NCBI RefSeq assembly: GCF_902459465.1
Contig: NC_047064.1
Location: 2,258,762-2,322,761 of the forward strand
DNA from: Asterias rubens
Taxonomy: Eukaryota; Echinodermata; Asteroidea; Forcipulatida; Asteriidae
Reading direction: 5' to 3'
Length of the DNA: 64,000 nt
Positions within the stretch are counted from its first letter, which is position 1, and every line of letters starts with the position of its first letter. The notes under the pieces were generated by a model, which saw nothing but the letters and a program-made list of their open reading frames with translations, was not told the DNA's origin and ran no database searches. This document shows positions 21,900 through 31,655 of the stretch, piece by piece. The translations under genes were made by a program, and so were the position numbers.

Positions 21900-22685
21900 T
21901 TTAAAAGCAATTGTTAGGTTCGGTGCCTGCTGTGGCTTGAGAAGCCTTTGATAAATTGCCTCAGACTGCAGTTTAAAACTTCAAGACCGCCGGGAAGCTG
22001 GACGGGAACATCGCATCGACCAAACGACATCTTGTGTTGTGAAGGTAAGGATGTTCACGGTCCACTATCAGTTGCGGCGTGGTTTCGGTGGTGGGTCCAA
22101 GGCACTGCTTTAAGCGGGGGAGCGGACCTCGGAATGGATTTGCCAATAAGTTGGGGCCATGCTTTTGAAAAATTTCCGTATCCTGCCACCACGTCATAAA
22201 AACAAAATATTATCTAATTTACCCAAATGAAATTATTCCGTTTCAGCCTTTTGCCCTTTTGCCATTTTAAGCGGACCTTTTTTTTGGGGGGGGGGGGCGG
22301 TGGGGTATTTAGATATGTATTTTTCCTGCCTAATATAATGGGGCCTGGACTTTCAGAGTTTTGTTTGTCAAGATAAATCATAATTGAAAGTTCTGACTTT
22401 TGTTATCCTATTGTGTACCCATTTACAATGAGTTCCCAAAAATATCTCTTCATCTGCAGTTGAAGAACCTTTAAGATATCCATTTTCACAATGATCTGAT
22501 TGAATTGTCTACACTACAAGACTGTCTCTCGAAAGGCACCTTTTATTAAAGGTCTTTTGAATATTTATAAATGTTTATTTGTATTTTTAGGTCCCCACCA
22601 CCCCCATAGACCTGAGGCAGACCCAGCAGCCAGTAGAAAGATCTTGTCCAGCCAAGCTTCAAAAGAAAAGATAGAACTTTCTCTC

Positions 22686-22893
22686 GATTGAACTGTTTCC
22701 TGATAGAACTGTTTCCTGATAGAGCTGTTTCTCAATAGAACTGTTTCCTGATAGAGCTGTTTCTCGATGGAACTGTTTCCTGATAGAACTGTTTCTCGAT
22801 GGAACTGTTTCTCGATAGAACCGTTTCTTGATGGAACTGTTTCTCGATAGAACCGTTTCTTGATAGAACTGTTTCTCGATAGAACTGTTTCCT
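22686..22893. repeat. Minisatellite, 13 units of exactly 16 bp
   Basis: The consensus unit is gatagaactgtttctc/cct. Thirteen units follow without length change; variation is confined to a few positions (a/t/g in 'gatag', a/g and t/c in 'gaactg', and the last three bases). Sixteen is not a multiple of three, so the long minus-strand frame over it (22659-23048) is a by-product. Confidence 0.9.
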
Positions 22894-23744
22894 GAGTTCA
22901 AGAAAGATAACATTTTTGTGCTGCTGTCTCCAGATGGGAGTTGAAGATCTATGGATGTGGTATGTGTGTGTGTTTTATCTATGGATCCGGATTGCAAGTC
23001 GCCAAACAAAGGAGAGGTAACATAAGTTTTGCCGAATCCGACCTCCACTTTTTAAATTGCCTGTGCAATACATCTCGTTGATATAAAAATGATGGACTTT
23101 AAACAATTTGTTTGTCTGATTAACTGGCAAAAAAAAGGCCTAGCAAAGACACCGTACTTATTTCTAGTTTATCCAACTTTTACTTCTGTTTATTGGAAAA
23201 TAAATTCATTGTGTTTTTACATGATGTGTAAATTAGTTGAAATGAATTTAAAGTATATAACACTCTCTTATATAATGAGTTGTAAAGTTTCTGGAAAAAA
23301 AAACAATTTTAATAAATATAAGTTGATTATTGATAGAGCGCATAGTGGAGGTCGGATAACGCAATTTGACCTTCAAGACAAAGACAATAGAGAGTGAAGT
23401 CTTCGAATGGTAAGAGAAGATCTAACCCGTTCTCTTGCAGAGTCCATCCCCTCATACTGCCCCTTGCCCCACAATCTGCGATCTTGTTGATGTTGTCCTT
23501 GCTTGTAGAGCTTTCAAGGTGACTTCATAGTTTCTTGGCATTTCTTGATTGGCATATTGGTCGAAGCCAATGATGCTTTTTAGTTAGGAGACTACTCTAA
23601 CTGGAAATTCTTGGGTTCGGCACTTCAAGTCATCAGTTGTCATGTTTATTTAAAATTGTCATGATTTTATATAAATTAGCATAACGTTTAAAAAATAATT
23701 AAGTACATTTAGTATGTTTAGAAGTAATCGTGCAGTCAAATAAT
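22894..23744. other. AT-rich spacer, no gene supported
   Basis: A 102-codon frame at 23089-23397 begins with ATG but is Lys/Asn/Ile/Tyr-rich, as AT-biased DNA gives, and resembles no family known to me. Confidence 0.35.
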
Positions 23745-24054
23745 AGGTCCAGTCAACATTCATTTGATGATCAGTGTTTGATTTAAGAGTAATTAATTGA
23801 CAATTTAGACCAACTAAATTACAATTAATATTCTTAATATCAGCATTACATCAGTTCTGAATGTAGACATTTTCAACTGACCATAAATCTTTGAAAATTA
23901 GGTCCAGTCAACATTCATTTGATGATTAGTGTTTGATTTAAGAGTAATTAATTGACAATTTAGACCAACTAAATTACAATTAATGTTCTTAATATCAGCA
24001 TTACATCACTGTTCTGAATGTAGACATTTTCAACTGACCAAAAATCTTTTAAAA
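23745..24054. repeat. 155-bp tandem duplication
   Basis: Copy 1 spans 23745-23899 and copy 2 23900-24054, both starting aggtccagtcaacattcatt. They differ at only a handful of positions, so the duplication is recent compared with the surrounding decayed repeats. Confidence 0.9.
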
Positions 24055-25039
24055 TTAAAAAAATATAAGACAAAAAATTAGCCCTTCAAGCCTTGATCAT
24101 TTAAATCAAAGTTCAAGTAAAGTTTTAAAAAAAGGGGGGACTTCTACCAAACAACAAGTTTTTTTTTAAAGCTTAAGCGCTGTAGTCCACAAATGCAAGT
24201 AAATTATCTAGACCTTATTTGTAAGCGCTGCGAAAAAAGAAAGAAAAAAAAAGACTGAAGACGCTGCGAAAAGAAAAAAAAATCAAGACTAAAGATCCTT
24301 GATACCTAGGTATGTATGAGTGGTAAGACAGTAAAGGCCTAGAAATGAGACTAACTCTCCACTGTTTCATTCAACAGGTGTACTGGTGATAGGTATAAGT
24401 ATAAGGCATGACTGATATTGGTACTTAGTCTTGATTCAAGATGCTCAATCTCAATTTCTTTGTGGTGACACAACTTTGTGCTAAGGATAGTAAAAGAAAG
24501 TCCTTAAAAAATAAAGCCTTGAACCAAAATTAAGAACTATGCCATCATCAGTTACTGCAACACTTGAGTAGAACATTAAAACTCTCCCTTTGACGTCCAT
24601 GGTGAGTGACTGGATGCAAGTGAGGTCGGATGTTTCCAGCAGAGGTTAAGTATAACTGGTGATGTATCAGGTTAAAGCCAAATTAGTGAACCTCAAATTC
24701 TAACCTTTCTAGATAAGTTTTTTTCCCCTAAGCAGATCTTGTTTTCTGAGGATGACTATAAGTAGTGTGTGCTGAAATCCTTACTGAGCAGAGATGATCC
24801 TACCAGCAGAGACTTGGGTCATGCAAAAGATTTGGTAATGTATCAGGTTATATAAGTTACTAAACCACCTTTCACATGAGAGAAATTTAGCAATGGTCCC
24901 TTGCTAAATTGTAGCATGGTTGCAATTTTTTTTTTGACTGTTCAAGCCATCAGCAGTCAAAATACGTGTATCGTTTGAGATTATACAAAAGCATAATGAA
25001 CGACCAGCCAACCTCCGAAGTAAAACAACTCAGGAACCC
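24055..25039. other. Spacer with diverged copies of the downstream repeat words
   Basis: The word 'catgcaaaagatttggtaatgtatc' (split here: catgcaaaagattt + ggtaatgtatc) occurs at about 24818 and again at about 25834, each preceded by an 'actgag..gagaygat' motif. Poly-A/G-rich runs lie at 24230-24290. Confidence 0.4.
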
Positions 25040-25858
25040 GTTAGATCCAATTGAATGAAATATTTTCTGAAACAATAGAAGTCTATTCTTCGTGCAATTT
25101 GTTATAAAGATTTGTTTAAATGCTTAAGATAAATTAGTATGTGCCTAATAAATTTCCCTTAATTCGGCAGTTTCTTGTAGGGTGGTGACTACAACTGGAA
25201 CTGTTTGGAGGAGCATCATTGGAGGACAAATTGAGTGGTGTCTATCAACCGGACCCTTTTTGATGAGCATTGTTGGAAGATTCTGGTGTCAACAACATAT
25301 CTCTTAGTGACTTTGAAAAAAATAACTTCTAAAAGCTTTCTTTGAAGAGAAGGTTTATCCCCAAGTTTTGCAAAGAATTTTTTATTCCAGAATTGGAACC
25401 TAGTGAAGGTTTCATCAAGTCGTCAGTTTTGAAAGAATAACATTACAACCAACTGTGGAATAGGAGGTCAAGATAAAAAAAAACAAAAAAAAACAATTAA
25501 AAACAAATGAAAACAAGTAATGTTGTGCATGCATGTTCAATGAATTGAAGAAATGATTGGAGCTGGAGGAATTTTCTTGCAAATGCAAGAAGCATTCAGA
25601 TTTGTCTATTTCTCAGAACAACTGATATAATACTTGTATTAAAAGATGTTTTCAAAAATAAATCGAAAATTGTGTACTTTTCGACCACAGATTGAGATGA
25701 TGACCTTCGAGATGACATACACCAATCTTGAGGCTAATGAAAGCTTTATGGACTGTGCCACCATCTTAAGAGGGACTGCATGAAGATGACATCCTTACTG
25801 AGCTGAGACGATGCCTACCAGTTGGAACTGGTCATGCAAAAGATTTGGTAATGTATCT

Positions 25859-26003
25859 GGGGTGGATTTCACAAAGAGTGAAGACTAGTCTGAACTTGTT
25901 TAAGGACGAGTTACATATCCTGACTTTGGACTAGCCTTAAGTTCTTAATAACTCCTAGAACTAGTCCAAAGTTAGGACTGTCTTTGTGAAATCGACCCCA
26001 GGT
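25859..26003. repeat. Short MITE with ggggtggatttcacaaag ends
   Basis: The left end ggggtggatttcacaaag pairs with the right end ctttgtgaaatcgacccca over about 18 bases. An inner inverted pair 'gactagtctgaacttg' / 'ctagtccaaagttag' is looser. It is inserted in the repeat field between two long-period copies. Confidence 0.7.
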
Positions 26004-26697
26004 TAGATTAACTGAAAAACAACTCAATCAAGAAATTTTGAGGATTGTGAGCAAATCTAAAACATCAGTTTATCAATAACTTTGGAAGGGAACACGAAAC
26101 TTGCATACAAAACTCGAACAAATCTCTCAAGCAGTAAAGACAGTTGTAAACAGCAGTCAAAACATTAGTGTAACACCACTATAGTGTTATGTTACGAGAT
26201 CGACTAGATAAAAATAACAAACACTGGATGTATAGTGTACACAGCAAGTCCTTTTTTGGAGCAATCATCTTAGTGGTCACACTCCTTAACTTCACTCACT
26301 CCCTATCTACTTGAACCTCAGTTTTAATAAGGAATCTTCAAGACGACAAAAACAATATTTGATCTTGACCACATACATATGAATGAGTCAAGCTTTCTGT
26401 GAATCCAGGATCTGACCCTCATGATGATGAGTCAGTCCTCTTGAAGTCGGGATGACCATGGCATAAAACAACAATCCTTCCTGAAACAAAAGAAGTCCAA
26501 TCCGCTTGCAACTTATCGTAAATGCGTAGAGAAAAATTTGTATGTGCCTTATAAATTTCCCCTCAATTCAGCAGTTTCTTGTGGAGAGGTTACTACATAC
26601 TGGACCAGTTCAGATGAGCATCGATGGAAGACGAAGGTGAACAACAGATCGCTTGGTAAGTTTTTTCATTTTTAAGTTTTAATTTGTTTAGTTTTCC

Positions 26698-26815
26698 CAC
26701 CTAGAGTAACCCGAGTAATATGCCTGTGGTTGTTTTCACAGGACTCGGGTAAGTACTGTGTATACAGTGCTAAACACACATCGGTGTATACGGGTAAAAA
26801 CCAAAATGAATAAGT
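26698..26815 (+). repeat. SINE body fragment
   Basis: It shares 'cctgtg...cacag', 'gggtaagtac', 'atacagtgctaa' and 'cgggtaaaaacc' with the SINE at 62790-63090 in the opposite orientation. The tRNA-like head is absent. Confidence 0.5.
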
Positions 26816-28830
26816 TTTCAATTCTAAAACTTTTCTCTATAGAGAAGGCTCATCCAACAAAGTTTGGCAAAGGAGTCAACGTTTCAGAATAAGAACCGTT
26901 GAAGGTTTTAGAATTAGCAACTTTGAAGGTTTTAAGTCATCAATTTGAAAGAATAACCATACAACCAAATGGTGAGAAAACTACTTTGAAACAGGAGGCC
27001 AAGTTTTTCAGAAAAAGATCTTTAACCAACCACAAAAACCTAGAAGGTTGTGTTGTGCTATGTGTGCATGTTCAATGCAATGAGTTAAAGAACTGATTGA
27101 AGCTGGAGGAGAATTTGTTTGCACATGGCAGCATTGAGACTTAACTATTCCAGAACAACTGATACTTGTATGAAAAATATGTTATCAAAATTAATGTTTG
27201 TCTGAACTACAGGCTGAGACGATGACCTTGGATATAAAGTACAACCAAATCTTGAGGCCAATCAATGCTTTTTGGACTGTGCCGCCATCTGAAGAAGGAC
27301 TGTGTCAAGTTTAGCCAGGTGACTCCCCGGGGCTATCTAACACTTTTTGAACTGTTGTTCCACCAGCTAAAAGACTATGCCAAGTCTAGCTTGCTGACTC
27401 TCCACTACAAGTTCAAGTAATGTTGATGCTAACTAATGCTTTTGGACTATGTCAAATCTACCTTTATGACTTTATGGCAAGTTCAACTCTTCAAGTGACT
27501 CTGGACAATATTGCTAACTAATGCTTCTTGGAGTGTGTACCACCAGCTGAATGACTGTGTCAAATCTACCTGGTTGTCTCTCTGCTACAAGTTTATCATT
27601 CTAGTGACTTTGGGATGTTGAGGCTCCCCACTGCTCTCATTCTAGCTAGAGGACTCTCCGCAACAAGTTCAACCTTTCAACGATGTCACCAACCGAAGAA
27701 AGACCATGTGCAAAGAGTCAATACAAGACCGCTTGGTAAGTTTGAAAAAAAAAAATCATTCTAAAACTTTTCATAGATGAGAAGTTTCATCCAGTTTGGC
27801 AAAGGGGTAAATGTTTCAGAATTGGCACCTTAGAAGGCTTCAAATTGTGAATTTGAAAGAAAAACTAACAACCATCTGGTGGAAAACTTTATTAAAATAG
27901 GAGGTCAATTTGTTCGGAAAAGACTATTTTAAAACACTGAAAGTTCAACAAAAACTGGCCTGCTGTGTCATGTTGCTTTGCATGATCAACAATTTGAAGA
28001 ACTGATTGGAGCTAGAGGAGAATTTTCTTGCACATTCACAGTCAGACAGAACAACTGATACTTACATTAAAAGTGTTTATCAAAAATTGATCTTTAAATA
28101 TTTGTCCTTCCGCAGATTGAGATGGTAACCTTGGAGACATATACCCAATCTTGAGACTAATCAACGCTTTTTGGATTGTGTGCCACCAACTGAAGGAGGA
28201 TTGTGTCAAGTCTATCCAGATGACTCCTCCGTTACGAGATAAACTGTTGACATTTGAATATTGCGACTAAACATTTTTTTGCTTTTTGAACCGTGTGCCA
28301 CCAGCTGATGAAGAACTGTTAAATATATAGCTAGATTAAGTGACGGCTGTTGAGTCTAACTCAACTTGTGGATTGTGTACCACCAACTGAAGAAGGACTG
28401 CGTCAAGTCTAACCAGCTGACTCTGCTACAAATTCACTTGTTGAATTGACATTGGGATGAACATTCTGCTTTTTGGTCTGCGTGCCATCAACTGAAGGAC
28501 TGTGCCAAGTCTAGCCAGATGACTCAAGTCTCTACTACAATTATTGCAATCATTCAAGTGAAATCTGGACGCGAGCGAACTACTCCTTTTGTAGACTGTG
28601 TGCCACCACCACCAGCTGTAGGACTTTGTCAAGTCCAGCTACATGTACATGGCTCTCCGCTACAAGTTTGAATGTTCAAGTGCCATGGGACGTTGATGGT
28701 ACATTTGAACCCAACATTTTTTGGACTCTCACCAAAATGGACAAAGACTTTGTCAAGCCAACCCAGAAGATTACCAACATTTTCAACAGGCTGGACCATG
28801 ATGGCGCTTTACTGTAGTAAGACACTGAAC

Positions 28831-29526
28831 AATGAGGGAGAGACCAGCTTAAGCCCGGTTCATACTTCCTGCAAATGCGAATGCGATATACATGTATCAC
28901 ATTCGCATTGACTGAATTTGCGGTTGCGGCTGTGGCTGAAGCTGTTGCTATGGGCCTCATATTATGCTTTAATGCATGTTCACAGGCCATCAAGCCACAT
29001 CCACAGCCACTAATTCAGATCTGACCTTAGTGTATGTTTACTCAATGGGCTTTTCTTGAATCCATCAAACTCTGGTACCAGTTTGTATGTATAGCTCAGT
29101 GCTCGATTTCGCAAAAAGCTACAATTGATCCTAACTGCGAATCAATCGCGAAGCAAAGTGTGATGTCACAATACAAATCACTGTGGTAATACTGCACACT
29201 CATCTTTAGATGAGTCTTAGTGCATTAGTTGATGTGATTTGATTCGATAACATTGGCACACCAAAATTAAACTAAAAAGTCATCAAACTGTTCTCAGACA
29301 GTTAGAAATCATTGCAAGAAAAGCTCAGGTTAAGTGATTTTTATTACGGAACAAACTTTGAGAATAATTTGGTTGATGAAGGTAGAATACCGGATAACAT
29401 CTTTTGAGAAAATTAAAATGTCATTGTTTGTAAATATGTAGGTTTTTTGAGGTGATAAATTTCGTTTTGTAAGATTACATGTAAGAATGTATGCTCCTGG
29501 GAAGTTGAGAAAGCTAAAAGAATGGT
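28831..29526. other. Spacer with a small hairpin and one MITE/SINE remnant
   Basis: A near-palindrome 'aaatgcgaatgcgatatac' / 'gtatcacattcgcatt' sits at 28874-28912. The segment 29098-29235 matches 32920-33045 ('ctgcgaatcaatc', 'gtgatgtcaca', 'cactgtggtaat', 'gatgagtcttagtg') and is an unnamed repeat family. No gene was found. Confidence 0.45.
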
Positions 29527-30361
29527 CTTAAAGGGAAAGTACACTATTGGTAATTGTCAAAGAATAGTGTTCTCACTTGGTGTACAAACTGTATCTCAAC
29601 ATATGCATACAAAAACAAACCCATGAAAATTTGAGCTCAATCGGTTGACGAAGTTGCGAGATAATAATGAAAGAAAAAATACCCTTGTCACACGAAGTTT
29701 TGTGCTTTCAGATGCTTGATTTCGAGACCTCATTTCTAAATCTGAGGTCTCGAAATCAAGTTCGTGGAAATTTAGTTCTTTCTCGAAAACTCTGTTACTT
29801 CAGAGGGAGCCATTTCTCACAATGTGTTATATTATAACACCCCTTACAAATATTGTGCCAGCTCATTGGCTTAGAGCGCGTCACATGACATGTCTTAGTT
29901 TTGCTAGACGACGGCCGTGTGATAGTGCATCGGTTTGCCGTGCGCTAGTTCGAAGACTATCACATGGCGTGCAGTACCCAGACGTGTACAAGGATGATAA
30001 AATTAATAAGTCTGTAACCATTTCAGATTGCATGACACTACATCCATGCAGCACAGTAAAAATTTGTGCAATCTGTATTCGCGTCGTCCGTGGATTGTAG
30101 CATTCAGGTCTGTAACTTAATAATACACTTGGGGTGTTATAAAACAAATATTGACTGCTTTTACTCGTGCAACGGTTAAAAACTATCCCCGTAGCGTATT
30201 ATTTTCCCTCGGCTTCACCTCGGGAGTCATAGTTTTAACCATAGCACTCGAAGCAGCCAATATTTGTATACTATCAACCTCTCCCCATTACTCATTACCA
30301 AGGAAGGTTTTATGCCAATTATTATTTTGAGTAATTACCAATAGTGTCCACTGCCTTTAAC
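29527..30361. mobile_element. Family A MITE interrupted by a nested element
   Basis: The outer ends (ttaaagggaaagtacactat and agtgtccactgcctttaa) and the flanking internal words are family A. Between 'ctcacaatg' (29822) and 'tactatcaacctct' (30269), which are contiguous in intact copies, about 440 bases are inserted. The insert has 'ttataacacccc' (29832) and inverted 'ggggtgttataa' (30132) terminal-type words plus further sequence to about 30268. The insertion is therefore younger than the host MITE. Confidence 0.75.
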
Positions 30362-30709
30362 AACAATCTGCTTTACAAAACAAAGTAGGATTCTGCTAGG
30401 GTGACTGATTAGCATTTTAATAAATTAACATAATTTAATAAATGTCATGCATTATTCAACATACTTGTGTTTGTCATGGACTTGACATTTTATTTACTGA
30501 TTTGTATGGAATTGTACATATAAAGAAAACTTTAAACCCAAACAATCCCAAACCCACCAAAATCCAACTGCATGTACTGTTAGACTTTGTTGGACTGAGG
30601 ACTGCGTTGGTAAACTGATTAGGCTTTACATGGGATCAGCCGTATCACCATAATCAGAGCCAAACAGTGTTGATGATGCTTGTAATTTACATTATGGTAT
30701 TAAAGACAC
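30362..30709. other. Spacer between two family A MITEs
   Basis: The DNA is AT-rich; no gene or clear repeat is seen. Confidence 0.4.
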
Positions 30710-31070
30710 TGGACACTATTGGTAATTGTCAAAGACCAGTCTTCTCACTTGGTGTATCTCAACATATGCATAAAATAACAAACCTGTGAAAATTTGAACT
30801 CAATTGGACGTCGAAGTTGCAAGAAAAACACTCTTGTCACACGAAGTTGTGTGCGGTCTTTTTAGATGGTTGATTTCGAGACCTCAAATTATGAGGTCTC
30901 AAAATCAAATTTGTGGAAAATTACTTCTTTCTCAAAAAATACTCCACTTCAGAGGGAGCCGTTTCTCACAATGTTTTATACTGCCAACCTCTCCCCATTA
31001 CTCGTTACCAAGTAAGGTTTTATGCTAATAATTATTTTGAGTAATTACCAATAGTGTCCACTGCCTTTAA
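30710..31070. repeat. Family A MITE
   Basis: It runs from ttaaagacactggacactat to atagtgtccactgcctttaa, 361 bp, with the usual central 'gatttcgagacctcaaat' inverted pair. The frame 30804-31028 is element sequence. Confidence 0.85.
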
Positions 31071-31655
31071 ATATTGTTAGAGTGAGGAAGGAATCCTAGT
31101 AAACCACCCAAAGGTAGTCAGTGTTCTAAAAAGGGCAGTTTCTAAATACACATATAAATGTTCAATAAATTTCAAATGAAAAATTAGCCGTCCAAATGGC
31201 TGAGCTGCACTACACTTGGAAATTAATCACAAAGTAGCCTGTCCAGATTTGAGTTAGGGCGTCCCAAATAACCCAGATACATTGCTGGTTAGTAACTTGA
31301 TCACAGTCCACTAGTTCGTAGTAAAAAGCTATTTTTGACTATTATTGTTAATAAATAATAATAATAATACCAAAGACAAAGCTCTCTTTGATCTTCAAAA
31401 TTCTTACAAATGAAAACCTTGTCTCCATGCATTATTAGATACAACGTTTTACAGTACCATTGTGATCATTTCATTTTAAGAAATCCCACTTTATTTCAAT
31501 TATTTTCTTTAAAATTCCCTCTGAATAACTAGAATAAAACTTACATACTCTAAGAAATTGACCCAATTTTGAATGCTCCAGGAAGTCCCTCCCCAAACAG
31601 AATCAAAGATTGAGAAAGAAGAGAAAAAAAGCAAAACTTTTTAATAACCACCGCG
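31071..31655. other. 3' flank of SRP19 (minus strand)
   Basis: On the minus strand, AATAAA-type signals occur near 31489-31494 (plus-strand tttatt), about 165 bases after the stop codon. The rest is AT-rich spacer with an (AAT) run at 31350-31370. Confidence 0.4.

Larger units (their letters stand above)
21900..28830 (+). ncRNA. Candidate spliced noncoding transcript over a repeat field
   Basis: There is no long reading frame in 7 kb, yet exon-like borders recur. Donor-like sites are gtgttgtgaag|gtaagg (22044), atcgcttg|gtaagt (26656) and accgcttg|gtaagt (27736). Acceptor-like sites are tttttag|gtcccc (22590), cacag|attgagatg (25691), ctacag|gctgagacg (27213) and cgcag|attgagatgg (28116). 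The two gcttg|gtaagt donors and the three cag|rYtgaga acceptors are copies of one another, as expected if an exon-intron unit was tandemly duplicated. This is an inference; the region could instead be a decayed satellite without transcription. Confidence 0.22.
25040..28830. repeat. Degenerate tandem repeat field, long and short periods
   Basis: Long-period copies: the block at about 25330-25800 recurs at 26840-27310 and 27770-28210, with shared words 'gtttggcaaag', 'gaagaactgattggagctgg' and 'acaactgatacttg'. An upstream block (25040-25230) recurs at 26480-26640. A short period of about 90-120 bp also runs from 27250 to 28800, with core words 'ttttggactgtgtgccacc', 'aactgaaggactgtgtcaag' and 'gactctccgctacaagttca' in at least eight diverged units. 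The differing phases and frequent stops rule out a coding repeat. Confidence 0.7.

Noticed and set aside
22659-23048. 129-codon minus-strand frame with repeated NSSI..QFYQETVLS words
   Set aside because: It is a translation of the 16-bp minisatellite. The unit is not a multiple of three, and the pattern only looks protein-like because three units make a 48-base period.
23089-23397. Possible small protein of 102 residues
   Set aside because: Its composition is that of AT-rich noncoding DNA, with no similarity to known families and no splice or promoter support.
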